Shown piece after piece: positions 36,841 to 49,900 of a stretch of DNA of 64,000 bases. Both the position numbers and the translations under genes were made by a program. The notes under the pieces were generated by a model. It was not told the DNA's origin and did not search any database. It saw nothing but the letters and a program-made list of their open reading frames with translations. Location: contig OZ022246.1 of the NCBI GenBank assembly GCA_963978895.1, positions 20,133,785 through 20,197,784 on the forward strand. The letters are read 5' to 3'. The stretch comes from Erpobdella octoculata. Its lineage: Eukaryota; Annelida; Clitellata; Hirudinida; Erpobdellidae. Position 1 is the first letter of the stretch; each line of letters opens with the position of its first letter.

Positions 36841-38445
36841 TGTATTGTTTTTGTATTTCCTTTTTGTGCCTTGTATGATTTTAAATTTGTGTGCTAATAA
36901 TGAAATACTTGAGAAAAAAAGTTTTTTTAAGTATTATTGTTTGGTATTGGCAGCAATACGTTTTTAGTTAAGTATTGATATCGGTATGGTTAATACTTTT
37001 TCAAGTGCCTATTGGGATTGGTATTGCCAATTCAATTTCTGGCTATTGTTAACAACCCTGCAATTCGGCATCGAATCGGTCCAATATATTGTCATAGTGC
37101 AGTCTTATTAATTTCTAAATAATAACCAATTTTATCTCTGAAAAAATGCTTGATCTACAAAATATAGTAGTTTAAAAAGTTTTTGTTGTTTATTTGAAAC
37201 TGTGTTTAACACGTTTTTAAATGCCTTACGAGGGTGGTCCGATAAGTACTAAGCCTAAAAAAATCAAATCGACTTCAATTAAAAAATGTGTTTTTTTAGA
37301 TCAAGCGTTTTTTCAGAGATAAAATTGGTTATTACTTAGAATTATATCAAATGATATGTTCATATTGATAAAAAAAAATTAACTATTTATTTAAAGAAAA
37401 CATTTCAAGCACTTTCAGGTTAATTTTTGTAATTTCAAGTTTGATCTACAACAAACAAAAACATTTTTCATACAAGCAAAGCTTCCATTTAATGCTGCAA
37501 TTAAAGTTCACTAAGGTTGATGAGAATTACAGATATCTAAAATCTACATAATTAACGGCCATATTATACCAGTACTACTGCTTAGTCGGTTTTTGCTGCC
37601 TTATGGAAAAACTTTTTCAAAAAACCTCTGGAATCCAGTTTCGGCATAGATTTTCATCCGAGTTAGAGTTACGCATAAAAATAAATATTTAAGTTTTTAC
37701 GTCTGCTTTGCCGAAGGTGTGTAAGAATGTAAGTGAAAATCTTATAGCCGATTGGAACTGATGTAATTTTTCAATAGAAACAATCTAACTAGTAGATACT
37801 TTAGCTGTACACAGGGGCGTCAAAAGATAAAAAAAAATAGGGAGCAAGAAGCCTCGGTCTATGATGGGGCATGAAAACTAAATAACTATGTATATTTTAT
37901 AAGCACATTTATTAAAAATTTGAATGATCAAATCAATTTATTTTATTATTTAATGGATGATATAAATAAAAAACCAAAAAAGGTTTTCTTTGTAAGTACG
38001 TTTATTTAATATTTGACTTCTATCTCACCATCAACCATAGACTTATAATATATATCTAGACATGCAATGCATGCAAATTGCGCGATGCAAATTAAGATGG
38101 CCTTTTGACTGGGGCCAAGGCTGGGTATAAAAAAATATATCCTGATTCACTTGACAAATCCATTTTTTTATTAAAATATTTGAAACAAATTTTTTTGGTA
38201 ATTTTAGAGTTAAAAAATTTTTCTAAAGATTGCTGTGCTTGTGGTATAAACCTAAAACGCCGTTGATCACGCTTCGATTTGTCCTCGCTACTTACTATAG
38301 GCACATACGGGGCATTGCGTGTCTACGTATATATAGTATACGTCTATGCCATAAACAAAGCCGTATTGCCAGGTACAACTAACACCGTAGAAAAGTAAGT
38401 GAAAAAATAAAAAAGTTTTAATTATTGAGTCATTATATATTCAAT
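36841..38445. other. Intergenic AT-rich DNA, no gene seen
   Basis: Low-complexity AT-rich sequence without recognisable coding or repeat-family signals. Confidence 0.4.
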
Positions 38446-39554
38446 ACTAGCAGTGCCCGTAGCGGCTTCGCTCGCATGAAATTAGAGAATTTGAACCGTG
38501 CATCCATAGGTGTCGGCTCGGCCCGTCGACAACTTGGCCCAGCCCGTTTCAAAACCAAAATTCCTGGCCCGGCACGGCCCGTCTAATTTGGGACCGGCCC
38601 GTTTTTACAGGCCTAGAAATTCTATATACTTGATGAAAAACTTCGGCCCGTCCCACCTTGACTTCAGGTTTGGCCCGGCCCGACTGAAGACCCTAAAATC
38701 ACTAAAATGTCTATATGCTTAGTGAAAAACCTCGGCCCGTACCACCTTGATTTAAGGTTTAGCCTGGCCCGTAAAAAGACCATAAAATAACGGCTTGGCC
38801 CGACCGGTGATAAACTGGACTCAGTTACTTTTAACCGGCACAAAACCTCAAAATACTAAGTTTAACATCTGTAATGCTTGCAGTTGTTGAGTAGCAGTTA
38901 TTTTAAAATCAAATAACTTTATTTTGACCCCACATTTGAAGTCATGGAAACCAAAGTTTTTAAAAATGGTGAAACACGTTTATCTTTTTTTTTGAGTAGA
39001 TACTAAGTATTAATTTTTACATCTGTAGCAATTACAGTTGTTGAGTAGCAGTTACTTTAAAAACCAAATAACCCTATTTTCCACCCCACATTTGAAGTCC
39101 TGGAAACCAAATTTTCAAAAAATGGTGAAACACGTATATCATTATTTTTAGAGTAGAAACTAAATACTAATTTTTACTTTTGTAGCATTCACAGTTTTTA
39201 AGTAGCAGCTACTTTAAAAACCAAGTAATCCTATTTTCCACCCCACATTTAAGGTCCTGGAAACCAAATTTGTAAAAAATGGTGAAACGTTTATCTTTTT
39301 ATTTTTTAAGAAGAAGCCATATACCAAATTTCAAAATCTCCTCATTTTTGATTTTCGAGATATACATTGTTTTAGAAAAAAGTCTGTTTTCCAGTTTCTT
39401 CCCTTCAGGAGCAAAATTTTCAAAAATCCTTATTTAGTGGATGCTTACGCAATAAAAGTAATATAAGTTCCAAATTTCACGTTCCTAGGATGAGGCGTTT
39501 GAGCTCGGCGTTGATTATCAGTCAGTCAGTCAAGACATGTTCTTTTATATATAT
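38446..39554 (-). mobile_element. Helitron-like element, copy 2, apparently complete
   Basis: On the minus strand it starts TATATATAAAAGAACATG near 39554. It continues through a (CTGA)3 block and about three modules of roughly 150 bp to the GC-rich part. It ends GGGCACTGCTAG before a T at 38446, with a GC-rich near-palindrome (GCGAGCGAAGCCGC) upstream, as in Helitron 3' ends. Copy 1 at 15780-17348 has about twice as many modules. It encodes no Rep/helicase and is non-autonomous. Confidence 0.7.
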
Positions 39555-40025
<471 letters not shown>

Positions 40026-40159
40026 CGAATAAACTGTGGAATCAATAGCTTATCGTTTAGGTGGCATAATTAATTCGATAGAAAGATTTGAAATTTGAAA
40101 TTGTATTTTTTCAGCCAATTTTCAATATATGACGATGTTTTAAAGGAAATAGTTTTGTA

Positions 40160-40340
40160 CTTTATAGATATATATATATGCAGTTCCCGCTTGCTCACCC
40201 GCTCCGCTCCGCTCATTTTGTGACGGATTTCAATTTTTTTTATATTTGATTCCCCTTGACTCTCAAGGTTGTGTGAAAATTTCATTACGATCGGATGAAT
40301 GGTGTAGCAATGCATAAAGGCCATTAACATACAAACATTC

Positions 40341-40392
<52 letters not shown>
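40160..40392 (-). mobile_element. Third Helitron-like end with (AT)n
   Basis: GCATAAAGGCCATTAACATA followed by CAAACATTCATTTATATATA is a 5'-terminal pattern (minus orientation) common to non-autonomous Helitrons. It is again joined to an AT microsatellite (40343-40392). Confidence 0.5.
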
Positions 40393-40396
<4 letters not shown>

Positions 40397-40446
40397 TGAA
40401 AAAAATTGAAATCGGGCAAAAAATGAGCCGAGCGGGAAAGCGAGCG

Positions 40447-40458
40447 GGAACAATATAC

Positions 40459-40514
<56 letters not shown>

Positions 40515-40519
40515 GTATA

Positions 40520-40554
<35 letters not shown>
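40447..40554. repeat. (AT)n with ATGTAT interruptions
   Basis: Two AT blocks separated by TACATATGTATATATATGTA. This lies next to the Helitron cluster. A possible plus-orientation Helitron end (GGGTCAGCTAG) lies at 40743-40753. Confidence 0.85.
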
Positions 40555-40557
<3 letters not shown>

Positions 40558-40753
40558 AGCGGAAACGGGAGAGCAAGGGGGAACGAGCAAGAGACAAGAA
40601 CGATAGAAAAACTTTTAAAAATCCCGGGCATTGTACACTCGATTGCTCTTTGAGATTGATTTTTTTTAATTGTCACAATTTTGTACATTAAACTTTTAAT
40701 AAAAAAAACCAAAATAATTTATAAGACAAAACAACGTTTTCTGGGTCAGCTAG

Positions 40754-43700
40754 TAAGTCTATAAAAAAAAATAAAGAAAAGAAGAGAAAGACATGCGTTT
40801 CACTAGGGACAAAAAAGAGAGAGAATTGCACTGCACTAAGGTACTTCTTAATTCCAGCTTGAATAGAGTGGTATCTGTTATTGATGCCCGCCATACTACT
40901 TTTCTTGACTAAAATTGGTTACTTTGAATAACATTATTGTTAAAATTAAAATAAAATAACTTTACAGTTACATTTACATTTACTTCTAGACACGCAGATA
41001 CTCTGCGCGCAAATTATTAATGCTGTGGTTTGCCTGATCACACCAATTCTGTGAAATGGTTATTAGTCAGTAAGTCAGAGTCAGCAGTGAAGTGACTGAT
41101 ATTTCAACTACACAGACATCATTGTCGAATGCAAGGGTCCACCTGAATGCGTGGAGCCTAAAATGTCAATAATTACATTTTATTTATATTTTAAATTTTA
41201 TTTTAAATTTGATCTAGAGCCACTAGAGCCGCAATGGACCACCCCTGTTATATATGAATCATGATTATAAGACACTTGACTCATCATATATAATATGTTT
41301 TTTATATTAAACGTGATATATGCTACACGATAATGTGGTACATGGCGTATATGATAAATGACATGATACATGGTAGAATGCACATGATATGTGATACATT
41401 ATAGACGCGTGTTACGAAAAGGGAGGGGGGAGTACGGAGCATTCTTTTGAGTGACAGTTTGTGGAGCACGTGATTGTTAGACCGGCATAAAGCAATCTAA
41501 CAAATTTCTTTCTGAAATTTTCAAACAGAATAATATTTTTTGCTCATTTGAAATCGCAATTTTTTTTTCTTATATTTCGGTTTCTTTGTAGTTTGACTGT
41601 CAGCTGTCGACCCACACTAATGGACGCTTTTTCATTGCGAAGACGCTCGTTTTCCTCAAAAGCGTTTTTTTTCTCGATTGAGCAACAAGAAATAATTTCA
41701 CTCTCCAGAATGTTTTATTTTATTTTATTTTATTTTTCTCTTAAAGTTTTTCCAACAAAACGCGAATTCACAAGTGGTAATTCCTGTTGTGCAAGTGGTT
41801 TGGAAATTAGTTATAGTCTTTGCTGTTGTTTTTGTTGTTGTAGCAGCTGTTATTGTCATGGTGTTGTTGTCATGGTGTTGTTATAGCTGGGGCGATTATA
41901 TGATTTCATTCACTTGATAGTGATTCATTCAATCACTCCAGCTGATCGTTATCCTCTCATCCGTCTTACACATATCTCTCCTCCTTCATCTATCAGATAC
42001 GAAGTCTCTTCGACGAGCTTTCCAACATTTTTCCTTCATTTTTTAATAATTATAATATTCTCCCTTTGCCCACTAACTCAGACGTCTGTCTCGCCTTCTC
42101 GCCCATCGGTCTCGCCAACTCGCCCATCTATCTCGCCGCAAGATTTCCCACTCGCCCACTCACTCTTTCACTTGGTTATTTATTATGCTTGTTTTTACCC
42201 CTTTGTCAGAAGCATATGGTGGATGGAAGGGTACGGAGAACATATGCCGAAAGGACACCATAATAAAAAAATACTGATTTATTTTATTTATTCCTATTTT
42301 TAACGGTTTTTGCTTCTGTATGCTAACAAATATCAAAAGCTGTAAAAGATTTGTGAAATTGTGAAGGCATCATTTTAAGAAGCTGATGAAAATTCACTAA
42401 CTTTACTCAGCAACATTACTCAGCGACACTATCCGACATTTTTCATCTAAACATAATCACAATTCAATCACTGCCACTCAAAATTTTCACCATCTTTCTA
42501 CCATTTATTTATTTATTCATTCTTTTTCTCTACATTCTTCATTCAATATCCACCAATTATTCTTTAACCATCCGTGTCTATATAATTCATTTTTTATTAT
42601 TCAGTTAATTTTTAATTGAATTTCTAAGAGCATCTTTCGCCATCTGCATCAACGATCTGTATCTATTCCGTTCATTCATTCTCTCCAACTCCATCCATCC
42701 TCGCTCCTTTTGGCAACGGCTCCAGCTCGCCACGGGATGACGTAACCAAATGGCCCTGAATCCTTCCATTAACGTCACTCAATCGCCTGGGAACGATCGA
42801 CCGCGGAGGACTTGTTAGGCGAACCATGTTGCAAGTCGCCTCCAATTCTGCCACGTCGCCTCACATCTGGTCACGCCGTTCTGATTTTCGCCCGGGTTTT
42901 TTTCTGTACGCGGGAAGGAATTATTACTTTCCAGAGATGTATTTTCACTTGAGAATGTTTGTTCTGATTATAATTATTTAACAGAATTGTCAAACTGTTA
43001 AATTGTATCATTATGAAAGCTTTTTTTAGTGAATGATATGAATTAGCTGCAATGGGGAGATAAAGAATGAGGTAGAAGAACAGAAAGGAAGAGTTAGATA
43101 GAAAGAGAGAAAGAGAAGTGGATGTGAGAGATCATGGCCCGGTTAAAGATAGCGTCCCTTCCCTTTCCTCTTGTGGGCTATAATGGTAACAAAGGGTCAT
43201 GCGCGCATGAAGCCAGGCATGGAAACCTTGAGCGGAAGTCCCAGTCGTCCAACGCATCCGGCAATATATTTTATGACTCCATTGATTTCCAATCACTTTT
43301 CCATGGCGCTTATTTGAAAATAAGGCCGAGGGCGAAAAAGCGCGCGCTTTAGAGTCAGTTGCAAGTTGCATCGAGAATAAGAGAAAAGTTTTTAAAAATG
43401 AAATCTTGTTTTATGCCGAGTGGCCGTTCAAGCGAGTAATTGGAACTTCTTAAGAATTGATGATCGGACTTAGAGCAGTCGCCATAAATATAAAGCAGGG
43501 AAGTGGAACTCTAAAACCCGACTTGTTTGCTCTCCAAATTAATTCTATCACGATATTTGTAACTTTGAAAAAATCTCCAGACGATGTTTTTTTTTAGAAA
43601 AATTATATCTTCACAGTTAAACAAGTAAATTAAAAACGAATTTTTAAAACCCAATGCTTTTATATGTAATTAAAACACAAATTTTGCAATCAATTTTTTG

Positions 43701-45060
43701 CAAACACATATACATAAATTCCTAGATAAAAAAATATAATAAACACACACACGTACACATATACATAAATATATATAAATTAATTAAAATTAACTAAATT
43801 AATTGACTTATTGTAAAACTAATAATTGAATATTGCATTGTCTTCTATTTTGAGCATGTATGCAAAATTTGAAAAAAATCTATCATCAGGAAGTGACTCA
43901 AAAATTGATTGCAAGATTTGAAACAGACAGAGAAACAGACAGACAGAGAAACAGAGACGACGAGTTAATAAAAGCATTGGTAAAAAACAAAAATTGCTGC
44001 TTCAAGAATATATTCATAAGCCTAGGTACATCAAAAATGCTAGATCAAATGTGATGTCAAAAGGAAACCATATTCGTTCGTCACTGAAACCAAATAGTCT
44101 TATTACTGCTATTACATTCAACGGTATGATGCTCGAATAATGACTTTTCAAAATAAGATGCCAAGAATTCCATCTCCTTAACTACCTACTTTCGAACGCT
44201 GATGTGCTGTCCTGTTGATGTCTGCTGGGTCCCCCCGAAATAAAAAGCTGTGAGATTGTGCGACAGCTGACGTGGCAAGATCGCGCTGCAAAGGTCAAGT
44301 TTTCACGGATCATAAAAGATGTTTGACCTATATGTGGCTCGAGGCTTTAATTTGAGGCGAATGCGAAAACAGGCTGCATTTTTATCGGCCATCTCGTGAT
44401 GACCGTTTCTTCTTCTTACTCTGCGTGCAAAATAATATTTAATGTGGTATGGCATGAATATTTTCACTTCGATTCTTATAATTCAAAGAGCATTTGCAAT
44501 GCCGTTTGGAGGCAGAAAAAAAATAATGGGGCCATTATTATTATCTTTTGGAGATGAGAATTATTTTATCCCGCGCCGCGAAGCAGTGCAATAAAAACTA
44601 AGACATTCCATGGCGTCGTAATCTGATGGTTGAACTTTTTAAACCAAAATTTGGCATTGAAGTCATCGTAAATCGGCCTTTGTTGTCAGGTTTTATTCGA
44701 TAATAAATGGAGAATTTTCCGTTTCTTGGCCTAGCCGGTAGTTTGAAATCGATAAGAACGTTTAAGTTGACGTCTGAACTTTCATCAATAAATTCGAAAA
44801 AATGCAAATAAATGTATGTTTATATATATATATATCCTCAACTGTGTGCGTTTAAAATAATTTTTGTAATCAAGTAAACATTGTTTTTATAAAAAAAAAA
44901 GTGTAAGCTATTTACATCCCTACTTTCAGTAAACAAGGTTTCTTGTTTCCAGTGCTCATTAACGCTTTTATTTTGTTTGTTGTGCGTTAGAAGTCTTTCC
45001 AAATTTAATGTGAGATTATTTTAACAGTATTTCATTACTAAGATACATTTGTTGTTGAAA
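40754..45060. other. Intergenic DNA left of the intronless gene, no gene seen
   Basis: Two GC- and CpG-richer islands stand out in the AT-rich surroundings, at 42650-42900 (with TGACGTAA and ATCGATCG-like sites) and 43130-43360. They could be promoters or non-coding exons, but no reading frame with family similarity was found. A (GACA)-tailed retroposon fragment lies at 43855-43955. Confidence 0.35.
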
Positions 45061-45190
45061 AAGTGTATCGTGGTGTCGCCTAGAAACGATGGTATCAGTC
45101 TTGTTGCTTAGTTATGTAACTAAAACGATCATCTACTACTAATGTTTTCGAGTGCAAGGCGACGGAGTAAATATTTGCGAGCTCGTTAAA

Positions 45191-45253
45191 ATGGTCGAGA
45201 ACGTTGTGAATTTTAGATACGAAGTTTATTTATTTAAAAAAAAATCCGCATAG
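45191..45253 (+). promoter_or_regulatory. Upstream ORF (20 codons) in the leader of the 277-residue gene
   Basis: An ATG in a strong context (AAAATGG) opens a frame MVENVVNFRYEVYLFKKKSA and closes with TAG 49 bases before the main ATG. If transcribed in this leader it would dampen translation. Transcription start is unknown. Confidence 0.35.
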
Positions 45254-45302
45254 AAGAAAAGAACGGAGTTGGTATCGCATTTGTTTACGTTTACGTGCAA
45301 AG

Positions 45303-46136
45303 ATGATCGTTAACGAAGATCTGATGGACCTCGGTCCGTTTTTAAGGCATTACGTAATGAGAAATCCTTTTTCTCAAACCTGCTACGAGTCTCAGAATGT
45401 TCAGACGACTACGTGTACCAGCAGCAATAGCATCAAATTTTTTCCACTAAGGAAGAAGCTTGAGCTTCAACACAGAAACGCTTCCAACTCGAGGTACAAC
45501 CTGAGGAATACTAAAAAAGATGACAACCCCCACATTTTTGCACGGACCTCAAGATTTAATCAAACTTTACTTGAACAGGAGGAACTCCTAGATCTGTCAT
45601 CTTCTGCTGTACCAAATTCAGATGCTTCTAATGATCTGAAAATCAGTAACTCCCATTCATCTCCAATTTACAACACAGATGCCGAATTGCAACCAGTGGC
45701 AGAAGCATGGATGAAAGTAGAACAGACAATTCCAGGAATCAGTGAAACTGTTGAGACACAACAAAACTGTGCTTCCACCTCTATTATATTCAACGTGCCA
45801 AAAAATGAAGATAGCGAAGAAATACAAATGATACCCAACTCAACTGAACCTCATCAATCTACCACCTATCAGGCTCCACTAGAAGAGTTTAAAAACTTAA
45901 AAAGACTTCATACCAGAAAAAGCTGCCACCTGAAAAGACTGAGGCCCCCTTCAAAGACTCCATATCATGTCAGTAAGATCTCCATAATGAATTCAAGGAA
46001 TGTATTACTACAAAAGCGACTCAGGGATCAGAATGTTAAGTTTGCATCACTAATAGAGGAGTTTTCCAATCTTCAAAAGCATTTCAACTATCTGTCAGTT
46101 CTATTCAAGAAAGTACTCGGAGGGTTTGAAGAATGA
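45303..46136 (+). CDS. Intronless 277-residue protein, unrecognised
   Basis: This is one uninterrupted frame with ordinary amino-acid composition and no simple repeats, unlike the other long plus-strand frames here. The start has an acceptable context (AAAGATGA), with no in-frame ATG upstream close by. The N-terminal third is basic (FPLRKKLELQ, SRYNLRNTKK) and the middle is Ser/Asn/Glu-rich and probably disordered. The C-terminal 90 residues are basic and then helical (KNLKRLHTRK; RNVLLQKRLRDQNVKFASLI; FSNLQKHFNYLSVLFKKVLG), likely a short coiled coil. No family was recognised. AATAAA lies at 46249-46254, 113 bases past the stop. A 20-codon upstream ORF (45191-45253) precedes it. It converges with EDC4. 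It could be a real lineage-specific gene or a retrogene. Confidence 0.7.
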   Translation: MIVNEDLMDLGPFLRHYVMRNPFSQTCYESQNVQTTTCTSSNSIKFFPLRKKLELQHRNASNSRYNLRNTKKDDNPHIFARTSRFNQTLLEQEELLDLSSSAVPNSDASNDLKISNSHSSPIYNTDAELQPVAEAWMKVEQTIPGISETVETQQNCASTSIIFNVPKNEDSEEIQMIPNSTEPHQSTTYQAPLEEFKNLKRLHTRKSCHLKRLRPPSKTPYHVSKISIMNSRNVLLQKRLRDQNVKFASLIEEFSNLQKHFNYLSVLFKKVLGGFEE

Positions 46137-46248
46137 TGCGGCGGCACGGGGTTGCAATTCTGCAACTCGGATGTCGTTGCAGAAGATTTGTTTTTCTTTT
46201 CTCGTGATATTTTAAACCTTTTACAACTATTGACATTTATTATTTTGA

Positions 46249-46254
46249 AATAAA
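46249..46254 (+). terminator. Poly(A) signal AATAAA of the intronless gene
   Basis: Canonical hexamer 113 bases after the stop codon in AT-rich DNA. Confidence 0.55.
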
Positions 46255-46612
46255 ATTAAACTGCTGAATTGATATTAAGTTTGTGTTTTTGTGGCAGTAT
46301 AAACATTTCTCCCCTAGAATATTAACACTTCTTCCCTAGAATATAAACATTTCCCTAAAATATGTCAGTGGAAAAGGTTTAAAATAGGTTTCGATCATAG
46401 TTTAATGAGTTTGTAAAATCAGACAAACTAAGAAGAAAACGTTATTAAAAATATGATAACATTCATTTTTAGATAGTCTTCTTATTTTATCAATTGACTA
46501 ACTCAGCGAGACACACATTAAAAAAGTATATTTCGGTAAAAAAGAAAAAACTTTTGTCTGGAAGTTATGCATCACCATTTTCGTCTTAACGTTAAAAAAT
46601 TTAAAGATGGCC

Positions 46613-46618
46613 TTTAAT
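46613..46618 (-). terminator. Candidate poly(A) signal ATTAAA of EDC4
   Basis: The common variant hexamer on the minus strand, about 313 bases past the EDC4 stop. It leaves roughly 350 bp between the two convergent 3' ends. Confidence 0.4.
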
Positions 46619-46930
46619 AATCAACATCAGTATAAAAGCACCAAGCATTAATCACTGTAGTAACAATATATATCAAACCAACATGAGATGCACTGTATAT
46701 TAAAATATTCATCATCATCATCATAAACAACATCTTTACACAGCATGAATGAAAAAAAATGTCAGTTGTTTGAAAGATCGACTGCAAAGACGATATTTTT
46801 GGTCGGTTTGATTCCGATCTGGCGGCAAAAAATGATAAGAAAAAAGAGAGTATTCGCAGTGATCGGCAAATCAATTCTCTAGACACGACCAGAGAGAGAG
46901 AGAGAGAGAAGGCGGATTAGATGATTAAGG

Positions 46931-49900
46931 TCAATATTTGCCTCTTGGGTGGTTCTTGAGGAGAACCGTTGATCTCCGAAGGAGTTTGTTCAGTTCGGAT
47001 GTCCCCCCGGGTGGTTTGAGTGCTACGAACGTGGAGAGATTGGTGCAGAGTTGTTCGAGGACCTTGCCCATGTGTTCTCTTGTTACTGGCTCCGTAGGGT
47101 CCAGTGATGCAATGGCTTCATCCAAGAATCTGTCGAGTCACACATAAATACGGTTAGAAATGAAAATAATTTTTATAAAAATTAATTATATAATTTTACT
47201 GTCAACTTAAAAACAGAATATTAATAAATATATCATTTGAATATTAATATAAGAAATAGACTTAGATGTTATCTAACTTAGCACAGAGATTTTCATATAA
47301 ATGTTTTTATTGAAACGTTTACGTCTCTGATATTCGAGTGGTTAAAAAGAATGAAGAGAGTAAATAATGTAATCCTCGCAATACTATAAATAACAATAAG
47401 ATGTAAACAGAGTAAAGTAAGCTGTAAAATACTGTAAATAATAATCAGATAAAAACAGCTGACTATAAGAAAGAAACGCTTTTGAGTTCGAACAAATTCT
47501 GAAAAGTTTTTATTAAATTAAGTCGTGAACACCAACTCTGATTTGAGCTCAGTTTTGGTACGTAGGTCTGCAGCCAGCTGCTGAATGAGCGACAGAAGAA
47601 CAGACTGACTGAGAAGACACGTGTTGCCGAATATTACGGAGCAATCGACGTTCTCGCACGTGTACTCCACCACGTTCAGATCTGAAGCTGAGAGAGCCTG
47701 TAATAAATTAGAATAATAACTTATTTATTTGTAACAATCAATAAAAGAAGTTACACTGAATCAAAATACAGCTTTCGGCGAGTATGTTAAAGCAAAAAAG
47801 TATAGACGCCAAATCTAAAAATAAGATTTAGAATCGATTTCGTACCAAGTCGTATTTCTCAGATAAATCAAAGTCCCTTGTTTAATTGTATTTATTTCAT
47901 TGCAATTGAATAGTGAAAAATAAAGAACGAGCGAAAACAATTTTTAAATCCTCACAACTTGGAAGGCTTCATTATAATTTCCCTTGTGGATAAGCCCGGT
48001 GATTTGCGCCCGAATTGATTGGTGGCGGTCAGACGTGGAAGAGGAGGATGGAGCAGGAGTGACAGAACGAAGGGCAGCATCGAATTGGTCTTTGATGGCC
48101 ACCTGGTGATCTTTTAATAACCCTGCCAGTTTGTCCGACACTACCTCTTTCACCTGGGTGATGACTGATTCCAAGTGACTGAAAATGCATGTCAACGATA
48201 TTGTGACGTAACACATTCAAATATAATATTCAAATCATATACTCTATATATAGCACTACTATGATGCATGGTTCTTAAAAGGAACCTAAGATTAAAATAT
48301 TTCCTAATTTGACCTTGACTGTAGTAATAATAATAACACAATAGACTTTGGAAGCTATAGTGAAACTATTTTAATCAATCAAAATGAGCTTATATAGCGC
48401 CTTTTCGCAAATTCAAAGGTGTTCTTCAATAAATTTACTAAATAAAATGTTTAAAAACTATTACAAAGGTCTTGTACAGCTCTGTTCGAATCACAGTTCT
48501 TTCTCATTTTGTGGTGCCGTTACATTAATTAACAATATCAGTCCCGTAATGTGAAAGCACCAAGACACATTAAACCCTCAAGTAAAAAAATCATTTCCCT
48601 GTATACAATTTAAAGTAAATAGATATTACACCATATAAAATAGTATCTATTGACTAATGAATCAATGAAATCAACCAAAGTTTGTCCAAAAAACGAAACA
48701 CAATCAAATCAATTTGTCGACCACTGACTTGTTGAGAATTCCCTGGAGTTTGGCAGCGTCAATGCCACTAGAAGCAGCTGCAGACTGACTATTGGCCACT
48801 GCTAGCATTTGAGACTGTAGAGATTGAAAGCCAGTAAGCAGCTGAGAGTTCGACCGGGTCAATGATTCCGAAGTTGATTTGATTTGTTGAATGACCGGAT
48901 GTTTGTTATTCTCAACGGTCTGCCTCGTTTGATTCAAATGGGATTCTAGCTGTTTTATATCTGCACAGATGATAATTTCAACTTGAACATTTTGAAATAT
49001 ATATATATAATAAGCAAAAATAATTATAAAATTGTCAAATAAATAAAAAAAATCCTAATTATCCTAAATCGCAAAATTCAGACGAGCAGGTAAACAAAAA
49101 CAAACACTGCTGTGTCCCGGTAGAGAACAAGTTGTTGACTTGTTGTATGGTGTTGTTGAATCCCCGGTCCAATGAAGGAACGACAACATCCTGGTGGATC
49201 GATCTCAACGTTCCTCTCAGCTCGGTCGAAACAGCCTGCCCGACGATGTCCAGGATGGGCTTGAAGGAAAGTCATAGGCAGGATATTATAATATAAAAAA
49301 TTGAGAAGAAGTTACGATATAGTTATTCAATGATCAATCTTTCTTAGAAAATGATGCATCACCAGCATGAAGCAAACTGGCACATAGGTTGAACTTGAAA
49401 TCCAGAGGAACCAGAGCACACAACACTCAACAAAACAATTCAACAATCAATTCAACAAACAATTCAACAAAACAATTCATCAAACAATTCAACAAACAAT
49501 TATAATAATAATAATAATAATAATAATAGGATCGATTAGAAGCGCCAGTTGCTAAGCTTCAGAGGCGCCGGGAACGACTCGTGCATATGGGATCACACAG
49601 TATTACCTGCCACCCGCACGTGTCTCCGAAATCGAAATGTGCCGAACCCTATTACACCCCAGTCGTGAAACTGGTACTCATTTATCGACCAGTGAAGGAT
49701 GAAAGGCTGAGTTGGCCTGAGCAGTGTGAGTGAATTCTTTGGTCAACGAAATTACGCCTCGCCGTGACTGAGATTTGAACCCACGACGGCAGGATGATAG
49801 CATAACTGCAAATAAAGATAAAAAACAACTTTTAATACCTTCGACTTGAACAGTTTCGAGACACTATTTTTAACAGCACTATCAGTTGCTGTTAATTTGT

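Noticed and set aside
42654..42900. GC-richer block as a coding exon
   Set aside because: Short frames on both strands have no recognisable protein pattern or splice context; kept only as a possible regulatory stretch.
48704..48728. Extension of EDC4 exon 24 to the next stop
   Set aside because: The frame-matching donor AACAA|GTCAGT at 48729 joins exon 25 in phase; reading on meets TGA.
49078..49275. 65-codon minus-strand frame
   Set aside because: A shifted frame over EDC4 exon 23; the correct frame gives PILDIVGQAV and joins its neighbours in phase.
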